This document shows, piece by piece, positions 55,903 to 64,000 of a stretch of 64,000 nt of DNA (positions within the stretch are counted from its first letter, which is position 1; each line of letters opens with the position of its first letter). The notes beneath the pieces are model-generated. The model had not been told where the DNA came from and searched no databases. It saw nothing but the letters and a program-made list of their open reading frames with translations. The translations under genes were made by a program, and so were the position numbers. This DNA is from Pseudomonas linyingensis (lineage in GTDB: Bacteria > Pseudomonadota > Gammaproteobacteria > Pseudomonadales > Pseudomonadaceae): positions 62,001-126,000 of the forward strand of contig NZ_FNZE01000004.1 of the NCBI RefSeq assembly GCF_900109175.1. The letters are read 5' to 3'.

Positions 55903-56679
55903 TCACCAGTAGTTCTCCACCGCTAGCTGCCCCGGCCGCCGGCTCAGACTGAGCTGCATGCCGCGCAGTTTCAGGCGCTCGTGCAGCTCCTCGACCATCG
56001 CCGGGTTGCCGCAGAGCATCAGCCGCGAATGCTCGGGATCGAGCGTCAGCCCGGCAGCGCGCTCCAGCTCGCCGCTGTCGAGCAGCGCGGTGATGCGCGC
56101 ATGCAGGCAACCGGGCACCTGTTCGCGGGTCACCACCGGCAGGTAGACGAGCTTGTCTGCCACCCCCTCCAGCCACTCGCGCCGGCCCAGCTCGACGATC
56201 AACGGCTGATAGGCCAACTCGGCGGCCGTGCGCACGCTGTAGGCCAGCACGACGCGCTCGAAACGCTGCCACACCTCGAGATCCTGGAGGATCGACAGGA
56301 AGGGCGCGACGCCGGTACCGCTGGCCAGCAGCCACAGGTCGCGGCCGTCGGGGAAGCGCTCGACGGTGAGATAGCCGTAGGCCTGGCGCTCCACCAGCAG
56401 CTCGTCGCCCACCGCCAGCTGCTTCAGCTCGCTGGTGAACTCGCCGTCCGGTACCACGATGGAGAAGAACTCGAGGAACTCGTCGTGGGGTGCAGAGACC
56501 ATCGAATAGGCGCGCCAGGCGATGCAGCCGCTGGCCTTGCGCACGCCGAGGCGGGCGAACTGGCCGGCACGGAAACGAAAACCCGGATCGCGCGTGCAAC
56601 GCAGGCTGAACAGGCTCGGCGACCAGCGCCACACCTCGAGCAGGCGCTGGCGGGTGAACTTCTCCTCGCTGACCGTCAT
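55903..56679 (-). CDS. fpr: Ferredoxin/flavodoxin-NADP+ reductase family
   Basis: A 258-residue FAD enzyme. The FAD motif RAYSMVSAP is at about residues 51-59 and the NADP motif GTGVAPFLSIL near 120; the C-terminal LMLCGNPAMVEEL and the final ENYW are typical of subclass I bacterial Fprs. The start MTVSEEKFTRQRLLEV was chosen by family and by GGAGG upstream. It is divergent from rlmG with 71 bp between starts. Confidence 0.93.
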   Translation of the reverse strand: MTVSEEKFTRQRLLEVWRWSPSLFSLRCTRDPGFRFRAGQFARLGVRKASGCIAWRAYSMVSAPHDEFLEFFSIVVPDGEFTSELKQLAVGDELLVERQAYGYLTVERFPDGRDLWLLASGTGVAPFLSILQDLEVWQRFERVVLAYSVRTAAELAYQPLIVELGRREWLEGVADKLVYLPVVTREQVPGCLHARITALLDSGELERAAGLTLDPEHSRLMLCGNPAMVEELHERLKLRGMQLSLSRRPGQLAVENYW

Positions 56680-56750
56680 ACTGGCCTCCCTCTGCTGCCG
56701 CGGCCGGTGCTGCGGCAGGGCCTCCTTCATATAGCGCAAATCGCCCACCC

Positions 56751-57878
56751 ATGCCCCAGTTCGTCACCCCCTTCGCCAGCCTCGACCTGCTGCGCCAGCC
56801 CGAGCAGCGCCACGACCCGCTGCAGGCCTTCGACGCCGCCGACGAATACCTGCTCGAGCACCTGCACCAGCAGGGCCTCGCCGCGGGCAGCCGCGTGCTG
56901 CTGCTCAACGACGGCTTCGGCGCCCTGGCCTGCGCCCTGGCGCCCCATGCCACGGTGGTCAGCAGCGGCGACTCGTTCCTCGGCGCCCTGGCGCTGCACA
57001 AGAACCTGGCGCGCAACGGCCTGGCGGCGGACGCCGTGCGGTTCGTGCCGGCCAATGCGTGCGCAGAAGGGCCGTTCGACGTGGTGCTGATCCGCGTGCC
57101 GAAGACCCTGGCACTGCTCGAGGAACAGCTGATCCGCCTGCACGGCCAGCTCGCCCCCGGCGCGCGGGTGATCGCCGCCGGCATGGTCAAGCACCTGCCG
57201 CGCGCCGCCGGCGAGCTGCTCGAGCGGTACGTCGGTCCGGTGCAGGCCTCGCTGGCGGTGAAGAAGGCGCGCCTGCTCAGCGCCCCCCCCGAGGACAAGC
57301 CGGCCCCGCAGTCGCCCTACCCGACCCGCTACCAGCTGGACAGCCCGCCGCTGCAGCTGGTCAACCACGCCAACGTGTTCTGCCGCGAGGGCCTGGACAT
57401 CGGCACCCGCGCCTTCCTGCCGCACCTGCCGGTGGGCCTGGGCGAGGCGCGGGTGGCGGACCTGGGCTGCGGCAACGGCGTGCTGGCCATCGTCAGCGCA
57501 CTGGACAACCCCCACGCGCAGTACCTGCTGCTCGACGAGTCGTTCATGGCCATCCAGTCTGCGGAAGCGAACTGGCGCGCGGCGCTGGGCGAGCGCCCGG
57601 TGGAGCTGCGCGCCGCCGACGGCCTGGCCGGCCAGCCGGCCGACTCGCTGGACGTGGTGCTGTGCAACCCGCCGTTCCACCAGCAGCAGGTGGTCGGCGA
57701 CTTCCTCGCCTGGCGCATGTTCAAGCAGGCGCATGCCGCCCTGCGCCACGGCGGCGAACTGTGGATCGTCGGCAACCGCCACCTCGGCTACCACGCCAAG
57801 CTCAAGCGCCTGTTCCGCGAGGTCGAGCAGGTGGCGGCGACGCCCAAGTTCGTCATTCTCAAGGCGCGCAAGGGCTGA
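56751..57878 (+). CDS. rlmG: 23S rRNA (guanine-N2)-methyltransferase RlmG
   Basis: A 375-residue protein with two methyltransferase-fold halves: an N-terminal half without a clear SAM motif, and a C-terminal half with DLGCGNGVLAIVSA (motif I, about residue 240) and the catalytic NPPFHQ. That layout is typical of RlmG/RsmC; the length and N-terminal sequence (QAFDAADEYLLEH) favour RlmG, which makes m2G in helix 70 of 23S rRNA. Confidence 0.9.
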   Translation: MPQFVTPFASLDLLRQPEQRHDPLQAFDAADEYLLEHLHQQGLAAGSRVLLLNDGFGALACALAPHATVVSSGDSFLGALALHKNLARNGLAADAVRFVPANACAEGPFDVVLIRVPKTLALLEEQLIRLHGQLAPGARVIAAGMVKHLPRAAGELLERYVGPVQASLAVKKARLLSAPPEDKPAPQSPYPTRYQLDSPPLQLVNHANVFCREGLDIGTRAFLPHLPVGLGEARVADLGCGNGVLAIVSALDNPHAQYLLLDESFMAIQSAEANWRAALGERPVELRAADGLAGQPADSLDVVLCNPPFHQQQVVGDFLAWRMFKQAHAALRHGGELWIVGNRHLGYHAKLKRLFREVEQVAATPKFVILKARKG

Positions 57879-57910
57879 GCGCGCCGAACGAACCGCAGCG
57901 TCTCCCGCTC

Positions 57911-58000
57911 CCTGTGGGAGGCGCGCCCTCGCGGCGATGCGGATCGCAGGCCCGCCCCAAGGTCAAACACATCGCCCCGAGGTCGGGCCTCCCACAAGAG
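57911..58000. repeat. Inverted pair of REP-like sequences between rlmG and trmA
   Basis: CTGTGGGAGGCGCGCCCTC (from 57912) and the reverse GAGGTCGGGCCTCCCACAAG (57979-57998) are copies of one repeat in opposite orientation; reversed, the second begins CTTGTGGGAGGCCCGACCTC. Each also folds on itself. The ~90-bp pair is a BIME-like unit of the pseudomonad REP class. Confidence 0.65.
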
Positions 58001-58139
58001 CGCAGCGACAGCTCCGCCACTGGGCAAAATTTCATCAGCCGGCCGCCGCTGGTATGATGCGCGCCTGCTGTTCCGGGCCCCCGCCCGGCTATTCCGATTG
58101 ATGGCGACCGCGTTCGCCCTGCACTCCCACGAGCGACCG

Positions 58140-59219
58140 ATGCCCCAGCTTGATCCGACCCCGTACGCCGCCCAGCTTGCCGAGAAGAAGGCCCGCCTGC
58201 AGACCCTGCTGGCGCCGTTCGACGCCCCCGAGCCGGAGGTGTTCGACTCGCCCGGCGAGCACTACCGCCTGCGCGCCGAGTTCCGCCTGTGGCGCGAAGG
58301 CGAGGATCGCCACTACGCCATGTTCGCCGCCGGCGACAAGCACACGCCGATCCTGCTCGAGGACTTCCCGGTCGCCAGCCAGCGCATCAATGAGCTGATG
58401 CCCCGCCTCAAGGCCGCCTGGGCCGACCCGGTGATCGGCTTCAAGCTGTTCCAGGTCGAATTCCTCACCACCCTGGCCGGCGATGCGCTGATCACCCTGT
58501 GCTACCACCGTCCGCTCGACGACGCCTGGCGGGTGGCCGCCGAGCGCGTTGCCGCCGCGCTGGGCGTCAGCCTGATCGGCCGTTCACGCGGCAAACGCAT
58601 CGTCATCGGCAAGGACTATGCCGAGGAAGAGCTGCTGGTGGCCGGACGCCGCTTCCGCTACCGCCAGCCGGAGGGCGCCTTCACCCAGCCCAACGGCATC
58701 ATCTGCCAGAAGATGCTCAACTGGGCCGTCGAGGTGCTCGGCGAGCGCGACGACGACCTGCTCGAGCTGTACTGCGGCAACGGCAACTTCACCCTGCCGC
58801 TGTCCACCCGCGTGCGCAAGGTGCTGGCCACCGAGATCAGCAAGAGCTCGGTCAACGCCGCGCTGGCCAACCTGGAAGGCAACGGCATCGACAATATCGA
58901 GCTGGTGCGCCTGTCCGCCGAGGAGCTGACCCAGGCGCTCAACGAGGTGCGCCCGTTCCGCCGCCTGGCCGGCATCGACCTCAAGGGCTACCAGTTCGGC
59001 AGCGTGTTCGTCGACCCGCCGCGCGCCGGCATGGACCCGGACACCTGCGAGCTGACCCGCCGCTTCGAGCGCATTCTGTACATCTCCTGCAACCCGGAGA
59101 CCCTGGCCGCCAACCTCGCCCAGCTCAACGACACCCACAAGATCGTGCGCTGCGCCCTGTTCGACCAGTTCCCCTGGACCCACCACATGGAAAGCGGCGT
59201 GCTGCTGGAGCGGCGCTGA
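58140..59219 (+). CDS. trmA: tRNA (uracil-54-C5)-methyltransferase
   Basis: A 359-residue enzyme that makes ribothymidine at tRNA position 54. Motif I is [13 protein letters not shown] (about residue 210), then DPPRAG, and the catalytic nucleophile in [12 protein letters not shown]; the general base Glu is in [11 protein letters not shown]. It starts at [17 protein letters not shown]; the frame upstream begins in the REP region and is rejected. Confidence 0.96.
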   Translation: MPQLDPTPYAAQLAEKKARLQTLLAPFDAPEPEVFDSPGEHYRLRAEFRLWREGEDRHYAMFAAGDKHTPILLEDFPVASQRINELMPRLKAAWADPVIGFKLFQVEFLTTLAGDALITLCYHRPLDDAWRVAAERVAAALGVSLIGRSRGKRIVIGKDYAEEELLVAGRRFRYRQPEGAFTQPNGIICQKMLNWAVEVLGERDDDLLELYCGNGNFTLPLSTRVRKVLATEISKSSVNAALANLEGNGIDNIELVRLSAEELTQALNEVRPFRRLAGIDLKGYQFGSVFVDPPRAGMDPDTCELTRRFERILYISCNPETLAANLAQLNDTHKIVRCALFDQFPWTHHMESGVLLERR

Positions 59220-59329
59220 GCCCGCGACAGACGCCACAACAAACCGCAGCAGCCGGCCCCGGCGCCCCATGGCGATGCCGAGGGCCGCTGTGCTAGCTTG
59301 ATCCGGATAACAACATCAGGAATACCCCC

Positions 59330-60103
59330 ATGGCCGCAGCCACTCCGGCGCTGGAAATCCGCAACCTGCACAAGCGCTACGGCGATCTCGAGGTACTCAA
59401 GGGCATCTCGCTGACCGCCCGCGACGGCGACGTCATTTCCATCCTCGGTTCCTCCGGTTCCGGCAAGTCGACCTTCCTGCGCTGCATCAACCTGCTGGAG
59501 AGCCCGTACCAGGGGCAGATCTTCGTCGCCGGCGAGGAGCTCAAGCTCAAGCCGGGCAAGGACGGCGCGCTGGTCGCCGCCGACAACCGACAGATCAACC
59601 GCCTGCGCAGCCAGCTGGGCTTCGTGTTCCAGAACTTCAACCTGTGGCCGCACATGAGCATCCTCGACAACATCATCGAGGCGCCGCGCCGCGTGCTGGG
59701 CCTGAGCAAGGTAGAGGCCACCGAGCGCGCCGAGGCGTTGCTGGCCAAGGTCGGCATCGCCGACAAGCGCCACAGCTATCCGACCCAGCTGTCCGGCGGC
59801 CAGCAGCAGCGCGCGGCCATCGCCCGCACCCTGTGCATGGAGCCCAAGGTCATCCTGTTCGACGAGCCGACCTCGGCCCTCGACCCGGAGATGGTCCAGG
59901 AAGTGCTCAACGTGATCCGCGCGCTGGCCGAAGAGGGCCGCACCATGCTGCTGGTCACCCACGAGATGAATTTCGCCCGCCAGGTGTCCAGCGAAGTGGT
60001 GTTCCTCCACCAGGGCCTGGTCGAGGAGCAGGGGCCGCCGGACCAGGTGTTCGGCAACCCGGCCTCGGAGCGCTGCCGTCAGTTCATGTCTAGCCTCAAA
60101 TAA
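59330..60103 (+). CDS. Polar amino-acid ABC transporter, ATP-binding protein
   Basis: A 257-residue HisP/GlnQ-type ATPase. Walker A is SSGSGKST, the signature LSGGQQQRAAIAR, Walker B VILFDEPTSALDP, followed by the switch His in LLVTHEM. It starts an operon with the binding protein and two permeases. The transporter resembles the lysine/arginine/ornithine/histidine group (P. aeruginosa PA5152-5155 as I remember them). Confidence 0.93.
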   Translation: MAAATPALEIRNLHKRYGDLEVLKGISLTARDGDVISILGSSGSGKSTFLRCINLLESPYQGQIFVAGEELKLKPGKDGALVAADNRQINRLRSQLGFVFQNFNLWPHMSILDNIIEAPRRVLGLSKVEATERAEALLAKVGIADKRHSYPTQLSGGQQQRAAIARTLCMEPKVILFDEPTSALDPEMVQEVLNVIRALAEEGRTMLLVTHEMNFARQVSSEVVFLHQGLVEEQGPPDQVFGNPASERCRQFMSSLK

Positions 60104-60166
60104 CAACTCGGCCGACGCGCCTGCGCCGCGGCCGGGCGACGGAAAGCCACTCAAGGAGCCCTACCC

Positions 60167-60919
60167 ATGAAAATCCGCAACTCGCTGCTGGCCTTTGCCG
60201 CAGCCCTGGTCTTCGCCACCCCGGCGCTGGCCGCCGACAAGCTGCGCATCGGCACCGAAGGCGCCTACCCGCCCTTCAACCAGATCGACGCCAGCGGCAA
60301 CGTGGTCGGCTTCGACGTCGAGATCGCCAAGGCCCTGTGCGTGAAGATGCAGGCCGAGTGCGAGATCGTCACCTCCGACTGGGACGGCATCATCCCCGCA
60401 CTGAATGCCAAGAAGTTCGACTTCATCGCCGCCTCCATGTCGATCACCGACGAGCGCAAGCAGGCGGTGGACTTCACCGATCCCTACTACACCAACAAGC
60501 TGCAGTTCATCGCGCCCAAGTCGGTCGACTTCAAGACCGACGAGGTCAGCCTGGAGGGCAAGGTGATCGGCGCCCAGCGCGCCACCATCGCCGGCACCTG
60601 GCTGGAGGACAACCTCGGCGACGTGGTCGAGGTGAAGCTCTACGACACCCAGGAGAACGCCTACCTCGACCTCGCCTCCGGTCGGGTGGACGGCGTGCTG
60701 GCCGATAAGCTGGTCAACTGGGAGTGGCTGAAGAGCGACGCCGGCAAGGACTTCGAATTCAAGGGCGAGCCGGTGTACGACGACGACAAGATCGGCATCG
60801 CCGTACGCAAAGGCGACGACGCCCTGCGCGAGAAGCTCAACGGCGCCCTCAAGGCGATCGTCGAGGACGGCACCTACCAGCAGATCAACGACAAGTACTT
60901 CCCCTTCAGCATCTACTGA
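60167..60919 (+). CDS. Periplasmic polar (probably basic) amino-acid-binding protein
   Basis: A 250-residue SBP_bac_3 protein with signal peptide (cleavage likely after ALA, about residue 22). It aligns with HisJ/ArgT: GTEGAYPPFNQIDASGNVVG, the disulfide pair C..ECE (KALCVKMQAEC) and SITDERKQAVDFTDPYY. The ligand is inferred to be arginine, lysine, ornithine or histidine. Confidence 0.92.
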   Translation: MKIRNSLLAFAAALVFATPALAADKLRIGTEGAYPPFNQIDASGNVVGFDVEIAKALCVKMQAECEIVTSDWDGIIPALNAKKFDFIAASMSITDERKQAVDFTDPYYTNKLQFIAPKSVDFKTDEVSLEGKVIGAQRATIAGTWLEDNLGDVVEVKLYDTQENAYLDLASGRVDGVLADKLVNWEWLKSDAGKDFEFKGEPVYDDDKIGIAVRKGDDALREKLNGALKAIVEDGTYQQINDKYFPFSIY

Positions 60920-60963
60920 GCCGGTAGCGGCGCGTCGTCCCGGCGGCGCGCTGCCGACAAACC

Positions 60964-61659
60964 ATGATTCCTGACCTTCAAGGCTTCGGGCCGGCGCTGG
61001 CCGCCGGCACCTGGATGACCATCAAACTGTCCGTCGCTGCCGTCAGCGTCGGGCTTGTCCTCGGCCTGCTCGGCGCCCTCGCCAAGACCTCGGGGCACCT
61101 GGCATTGCGCCTGCTCGGTGGTGGCTATACCACCTTGGTGCGCGGCGTGCCGGAAACCCTCTGGGTGCTGATGATCTACTACGGCACGGTGAGCGGCCTC
61201 AATGCCTTCGGCGCGCTGTTGGGCTACCCCGAACTGGCCCTCAATCCGTTCGCCGCCGGCACCCTGGCGCTGGGCCTATGCTTCGGCGCCTACGCCAGCG
61301 AGGTGTTCCGCGGCGCGCTGCTGGCCATTCCCAAGGGCCAGCACGAGGCGGGCCAGGCGCTCGGCCTGTCGGGCCTGTGGATCTTCTGGCGCATCACCCT
61401 GCCGCAGCTGTGGCGCACCGCCCTGCCCGGCCTTGGCAACCTGTACATGATCCTGCTCAAGGACACCGCGCTGGTGTCGCTGATCTCGCTGGAGGAAATC
61501 ATGCGCAAGGCGAGCGTCGCCTCCAACGCCACCAAGGCGCCCTTCACCTTCTACATGAGCGCCGCGGCCATCTACCTCGGCCTTACCGTGATCGTCATGC
61601 TGGTCCTGCATCAGCTGGAAAAGCGCGCCGGCCGCGGCATCGCGAGGAATGAGCTATGA
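60964..61659 (+). CDS. Polar amino-acid ABC transporter permease (HisQ-like)
   Basis: A 231-residue inner-membrane protein with five hydrophobic segments and the EAA loop (GQHEAGQALGLSGLWIFWRI). It overlaps the next permease by 4 bp (ATGA), so the two form a coupled heterodimer. Confidence 0.92.
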   Translation: MIPDLQGFGPALAAGTWMTIKLSVAAVSVGLVLGLLGALAKTSGHLALRLLGGGYTTLVRGVPETLWVLMIYYGTVSGLNAFGALLGYPELALNPFAAGTLALGLCFGAYASEVFRGALLAIPKGQHEAGQALGLSGLWIFWRITLPQLWRTALPGLGNLYMILLKDTALVSLISLEEIMRKASVASNATKAPFTFYMSAAAIYLGLTVIVMLVLHQLEKRAGRGIARNEL

Positions 61660-62348
61660 GCGGCTGGGAACTGCTGGTCAAATGGACCCCGAAGATGCTC
61701 GACGGCGTCGCCCTGACCCTCGAGCTGGTGGCGATCGCCGTGGTCGCCGGGCTGATCGTCGCCCTGCCCCTGGGCATCAGTCGCGCCTCGCGGCACTGGT
61801 ACGTGCGCGCGCTGCCCTCGGCGTACATCTTCTTCTTCCGCGGCACGCCGCTGCTGCTGCAGCTGTTCATCGTCTACTACGGCCTGGCCCAGTTCCCGGC
61901 AGTGCGTCAGAGCGTGCTATGGCCGTTCCTGCGCGACCCGTACTGGTGCGCACTGCTGACCATGACTCTGCACACCGCGGCCTACATCGCCGAGATCATG
62001 CGCGGGGCGATCCACGCCGTGCCGGTCGGCGAGGTGGAGGCGGCCCGCGCGCTGGGCATGTCCAGACGCCAGGCGCTGTGGCACATCATCCTGCCGCGCG
62101 CCGCGCGCATCGGCCTGCCGGCCTACACCAACGAAGTGATCCTGATGCTCAAGGCCAGCGCGGTGGTCTACACCGTGACCCTCTACGACATCATGGGCAT
62201 GGCCAAGACCATCAGCGCGCGCACCTACGAGCAGATGTTCTTCTTCGTCTTCGCCGGGGTGCTCTACCTGATCATCACCATCGCCCTGACCTGGATCTTC
62301 CGCGGCATCGAGCGCTGGCTGCGGGTGGACGCGGCGCGGGCGCGCTGA
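61656..62348 (+). CDS. Polar amino-acid ABC transporter permease (HisM-like)
   Basis: A 230-residue inner-membrane protein with five segments, RGTPLLLQLFIVYYGL and the EAA loop EVEAARALGMSRRQALWHII. It is the last of the four transporter genes. Confidence 0.92.
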   Translation: MSGWELLVKWTPKMLDGVALTLELVAIAVVAGLIVALPLGISRASRHWYVRALPSAYIFFFRGTPLLLQLFIVYYGLAQFPAVRQSVLWPFLRDPYWCALLTMTLHTAAYIAEIMRGAIHAVPVGEVEAARALGMSRRQALWHIILPRAARIGLPAYTNEVILMLKASAVVYTVTLYDIMGMAKTISARTYEQMFFFVFAGVLYLIITIALTWIFRGIERWLRVDAARAR

Positions 62349-62356
62349 GGCTGGCC

Positions 62357-63571
62357 GTGCCCGACATTCTCCATGGCCCCCTGCTGGGCCAGCGCTTTGC
62401 CGTGCTGGATGCCTTCCTGCTCGCGCACCAGGCGCTGTGGCGCGAAAAGCCGTTCGTCCAGCGCACGTTGGGCTGGGAGGCCGCTCACCCCGCACTGGCC
62501 GGCTGGCTGCGCGGCCGCAGCCTGGAGCAGGCCGAGGCGGTGCACAACCATCCCGAACAGCTGCGGGACGCTCCGGCGCCCTTTGCCGAGCTGGCCGCCC
62601 GCAGCGCCGAGCTGGCCGCGGTCGGCCCGCTGCCGGCCAGCGCGCTGGCCAGCCTGCCGGCGTCGTTCAGCGTCGACGTGCCGGGGCGCAAGTGGCAGCA
62701 GATCGACGCCTTCGCCGCCAGCCTGGACTTCCGCCAGCCGGTCCGCCACTGGCTCGACTGGTGCGCCGGCAAGGGCCACCTCGGCCGCCGCCTGGCCCAT
62801 GCCGGTACGCCGCTGACCTGCCTGGAATACGATGCCGCGCTGGTCGCCGACGGCCAGCGCCTGAGCCGGCGCCTGGCGCTGGACGCCCGGCACCTCGAGC
62901 AGGACGTGCTGGACGCCAGCGCCGAAGGCTGCCTGCTCGGCGAGCACACCCCGGTGGCCCTGCACGCCTGCGGCGCGCTGCACATGCGCCTCCTGCAGCT
63001 GGCCAGCCGCAGCGGCTGCCGCCAGCTGGCGGTGGCGCCGTGCTGCTACAACCGCATCGACGCAGAACGCTATGCCCCGCTGTCGCAGGCCGCCCAGGCC
63101 TCGACGCTGCACCTGGGCCGCGATGACCTCGGCCTGCCGCTGCAGGAAACCGTCACCGCCGGCAACCGGGTGCGCCGCCAGCGCGACCACTCGATGGCCC
63201 GCCGCTTGGCCTTCGACAGCCTGCAGCGGGAGCTGCGCGGGGTGGACGCCTACCTGCCGACTCCCTCGCTGCCGCCGGCCTGGCTGCACAAGCCGTTCGC
63301 CGACTGGTGCCGCGATCTGGCCGCGCTGAAGGGATTGCCCGAGCCGGGCGAACGGAACTGGGCCGCGCTGGAAGCCGCCGGCTGGCAGCGCCTGGCCGAG
63401 GTGCGCAATCTGGAACTGGTGCGCGGCCTGTTCCGCCGCCCGCTGGAAGTGTGGCTGCTGCTCGATCGCGCCCTGTATCTCGAAGAACAGGGCTATGCGG
63501 TGCGCCTCGGCACCTTCTGCGACTACCGCCTGACCCCGCGCAACCTGTTGCTGCTGGCCGAGCGCGACTAA
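62357..63571 (+). CDS. SAM-dependent methyltransferase (Methyltransf_32-like), target unknown
   Basis: A 404-residue protein with a central methyltransferase fold: motif I DWCAGKGHLGRRLA (about residue 133), acidic D/E following in CLEYDAAL, ALHACGALHMRLL and APCCYNRI, like the GSTCD/PF13679 group. The start is a GTG with GAGG seven bases upstream, 8 bp after the permease stop, so it shares the transporter operon. The substrate is unknown. Confidence 0.75.
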   Translation: MPDILHGPLLGQRFAVLDAFLLAHQALWREKPFVQRTLGWEAAHPALAGWLRGRSLEQAEAVHNHPEQLRDAPAPFAELAARSAELAAVGPLPASALASLPASFSVDVPGRKWQQIDAFAASLDFRQPVRHWLDWCAGKGHLGRRLAHAGTPLTCLEYDAALVADGQRLSRRLALDARHLEQDVLDASAEGCLLGEHTPVALHACGALHMRLLQLASRSGCRQLAVAPCCYNRIDAERYAPLSQAAQASTLHLGRDDLGLPLQETVTAGNRVRRQRDHSMARRLAFDSLQRELRGVDAYLPTPSLPPAWLHKPFADWCRDLAALKGLPEPGERNWAALEAAGWQRLAEVRNLELVRGLFRRPLEVWLLLDRALYLEEQGYAVRLGTFCDYRLTPRNLLLLAERD

Positions 63572-63586
63572 CCGTCAGAAACGCAA

Positions 63587-63609
63587 AAGGCGCCCGCAAG
63601 GGGCGCCTT
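63587..63609. terminator. Hairpin between the methyltransferase gene and the outer-membrane channel gene
   Basis: AAGGCGCCC / GGGCGCCTT with a 5-base loop and an A-run on the left, between convergent genes; best on the minus strand. Confidence 0.65.
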
Positions 63610-63682
63610 CGCTACTCCAGCGGCGCCACGCGCCTGCCGATCAGGCGGCCACGCAAGGTGTGGCCGCCATCACCGTTCGGCG

Positions 63683-64000
63683 TCACTCCACCCCGCCACC
63701 CAGCGCCTTGAACAGGCTGATCTCGCCGCCCAGCTGGGCCAGGCGGGTATCGATCAGCCGCTGGCGGCTGACGAACAGCTGGCGCTGGGCGTCGAGCAGG
63801 GTCAGCTGGCTGTCGACGCCGGTGCGGTAGCGGGTCTCGGCCAGGCGGTAGTACTCGGAGCTGGCCTCGACCAGATCGCGCTGCGCCGCGAGCTGCTGGT
63901 GGTAGGTGCCGCGCGCGGCCAGCCCGTCGGCGACCTCGCTGAACGCGATCTGGATGGCCTGCTCGTACTGCGCCACCTGGATGTCCTTCTGCAGCTTGGC
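63683..64000 (-). CDS. OprM/NodT-family outer-membrane efflux channel, C-terminal part (runs off window)
   Basis: The last 105 codons of a TolC-like channel of an RND efflux pump. The coiled-coil repeat pattern [18 protein letters not shown], then [32 protein letters not shown] and LFKALGGG is the C-terminal OEP repeat. The 5' part and any pump partners lie beyond the window, so the specific pump cannot be named. Confidence 0.88.
   Translation of the reverse strand, partial: AKLQKDIQVAQYEQAIQIAFSEVADGLAARGTYHQQLAAQRDLVEASSEYYRLAETRYRTGVDSQLTLLDAQRQLFVSRQRLIDTRLAQLGGEISLFKALGGGVE

Overview
The window is chromosomal core DNA of a high-GC gammaproteobacterium, almost certainly Pseudomonas sensu lato. 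Four things point there: the block carB-carA-dapB-dnaJ-dnaK-grpE/recN/fur/bamE/rnfH-ratA/smpB/lldR-lldP-lldD-dld, which as I remember it runs in the same order in P. aeruginosa; a fused NuoCD subunit; a MapZ-type PilZ protein beside radA; and Pseudomonas-type REP hairpins. I saw no prophage, transposase, rRNA, tRNA or CRISPR array. The species cannot be fixed from the sequence alone.

Layout. 1-6.5 kb, minus strand: pyrimidine/arginine entry (carA, 5' end of carB, with a leader-peptide attenuator), lysine synthesis (dapB), and the Hsp70 set dnaJ-dnaK-grpE with two sigma-32 promoters. 6.6-10.9 kb: recN under LexA boxes, fur, bamE, rnfH-ratA, smpB. 10.9-17.8 kb: lactate regulon (lldR; lldP-lldD-dld) with a palindromic operator on the promoter. 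17.9-33.1 kb: the complete 13-gene nuoA-N operon for complex I, headed by a promoter and a 15-bp perfect inverted repeat. 33.1-38.7 kb: creA-proB-obgE-rpmA-rplU (minus), divergent ispB, convergent fklB. 38.8-47.8 kb: a stress and signalling block with a DUF2256 mini-protein coupled to an iron-sulfur (6-4) photolyase, a DUF6482 protein, a YqhA membrane protein, an unknown small gene, a Lon-like AAA protease, a Gre-like factor, a DksA/TraR-like factor and a REC-REC-GGDEF diguanylate cyclase. 47.8-58 kb: ettA, glyA, mapZ, radA, a DUF465 protein, mscL, a TerC-CBS-CorC membrane protein, an Fpr-type reductase, rlmG. 58-64 kb: trmA, a polar amino-acid ABC transporter (ATPase, binding protein, two permeases), a methyltransferase, and the 3' end of an OprM-type outer-membrane channel gene.

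The genes are mostly housekeeping. Themes that recur are proteostasis (DnaK system, SmpB, RatA, Lon-like protease), DNA damage and repair (RecN, RadA, photolyase), translation and RNA modification (ObgE, L21, L27, EttA, RlmG, TrmA), and lactate oxidation feeding electrons to the same quinone pool as complex I.

The less ordinary signals are mainly non-coding: the carA leader peptide and attenuator, the inverted repeat on the nuo promoter, a 42-bp near-perfect palindrome between the Lon-like and Gre-like genes, two perfect DnaA boxes about 0.5 kb apart beside a 22-bp palindrome, and a 216-bp element with 18-bp terminal inverted repeats whose end supplies the stop codon of the TerC-like gene. 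I found no clear new multi-gene system; the 38.8-47.8 kb block is the most accessory-looking part. Gene-family calls and locus comparisons come from memory of these families and were not searched.
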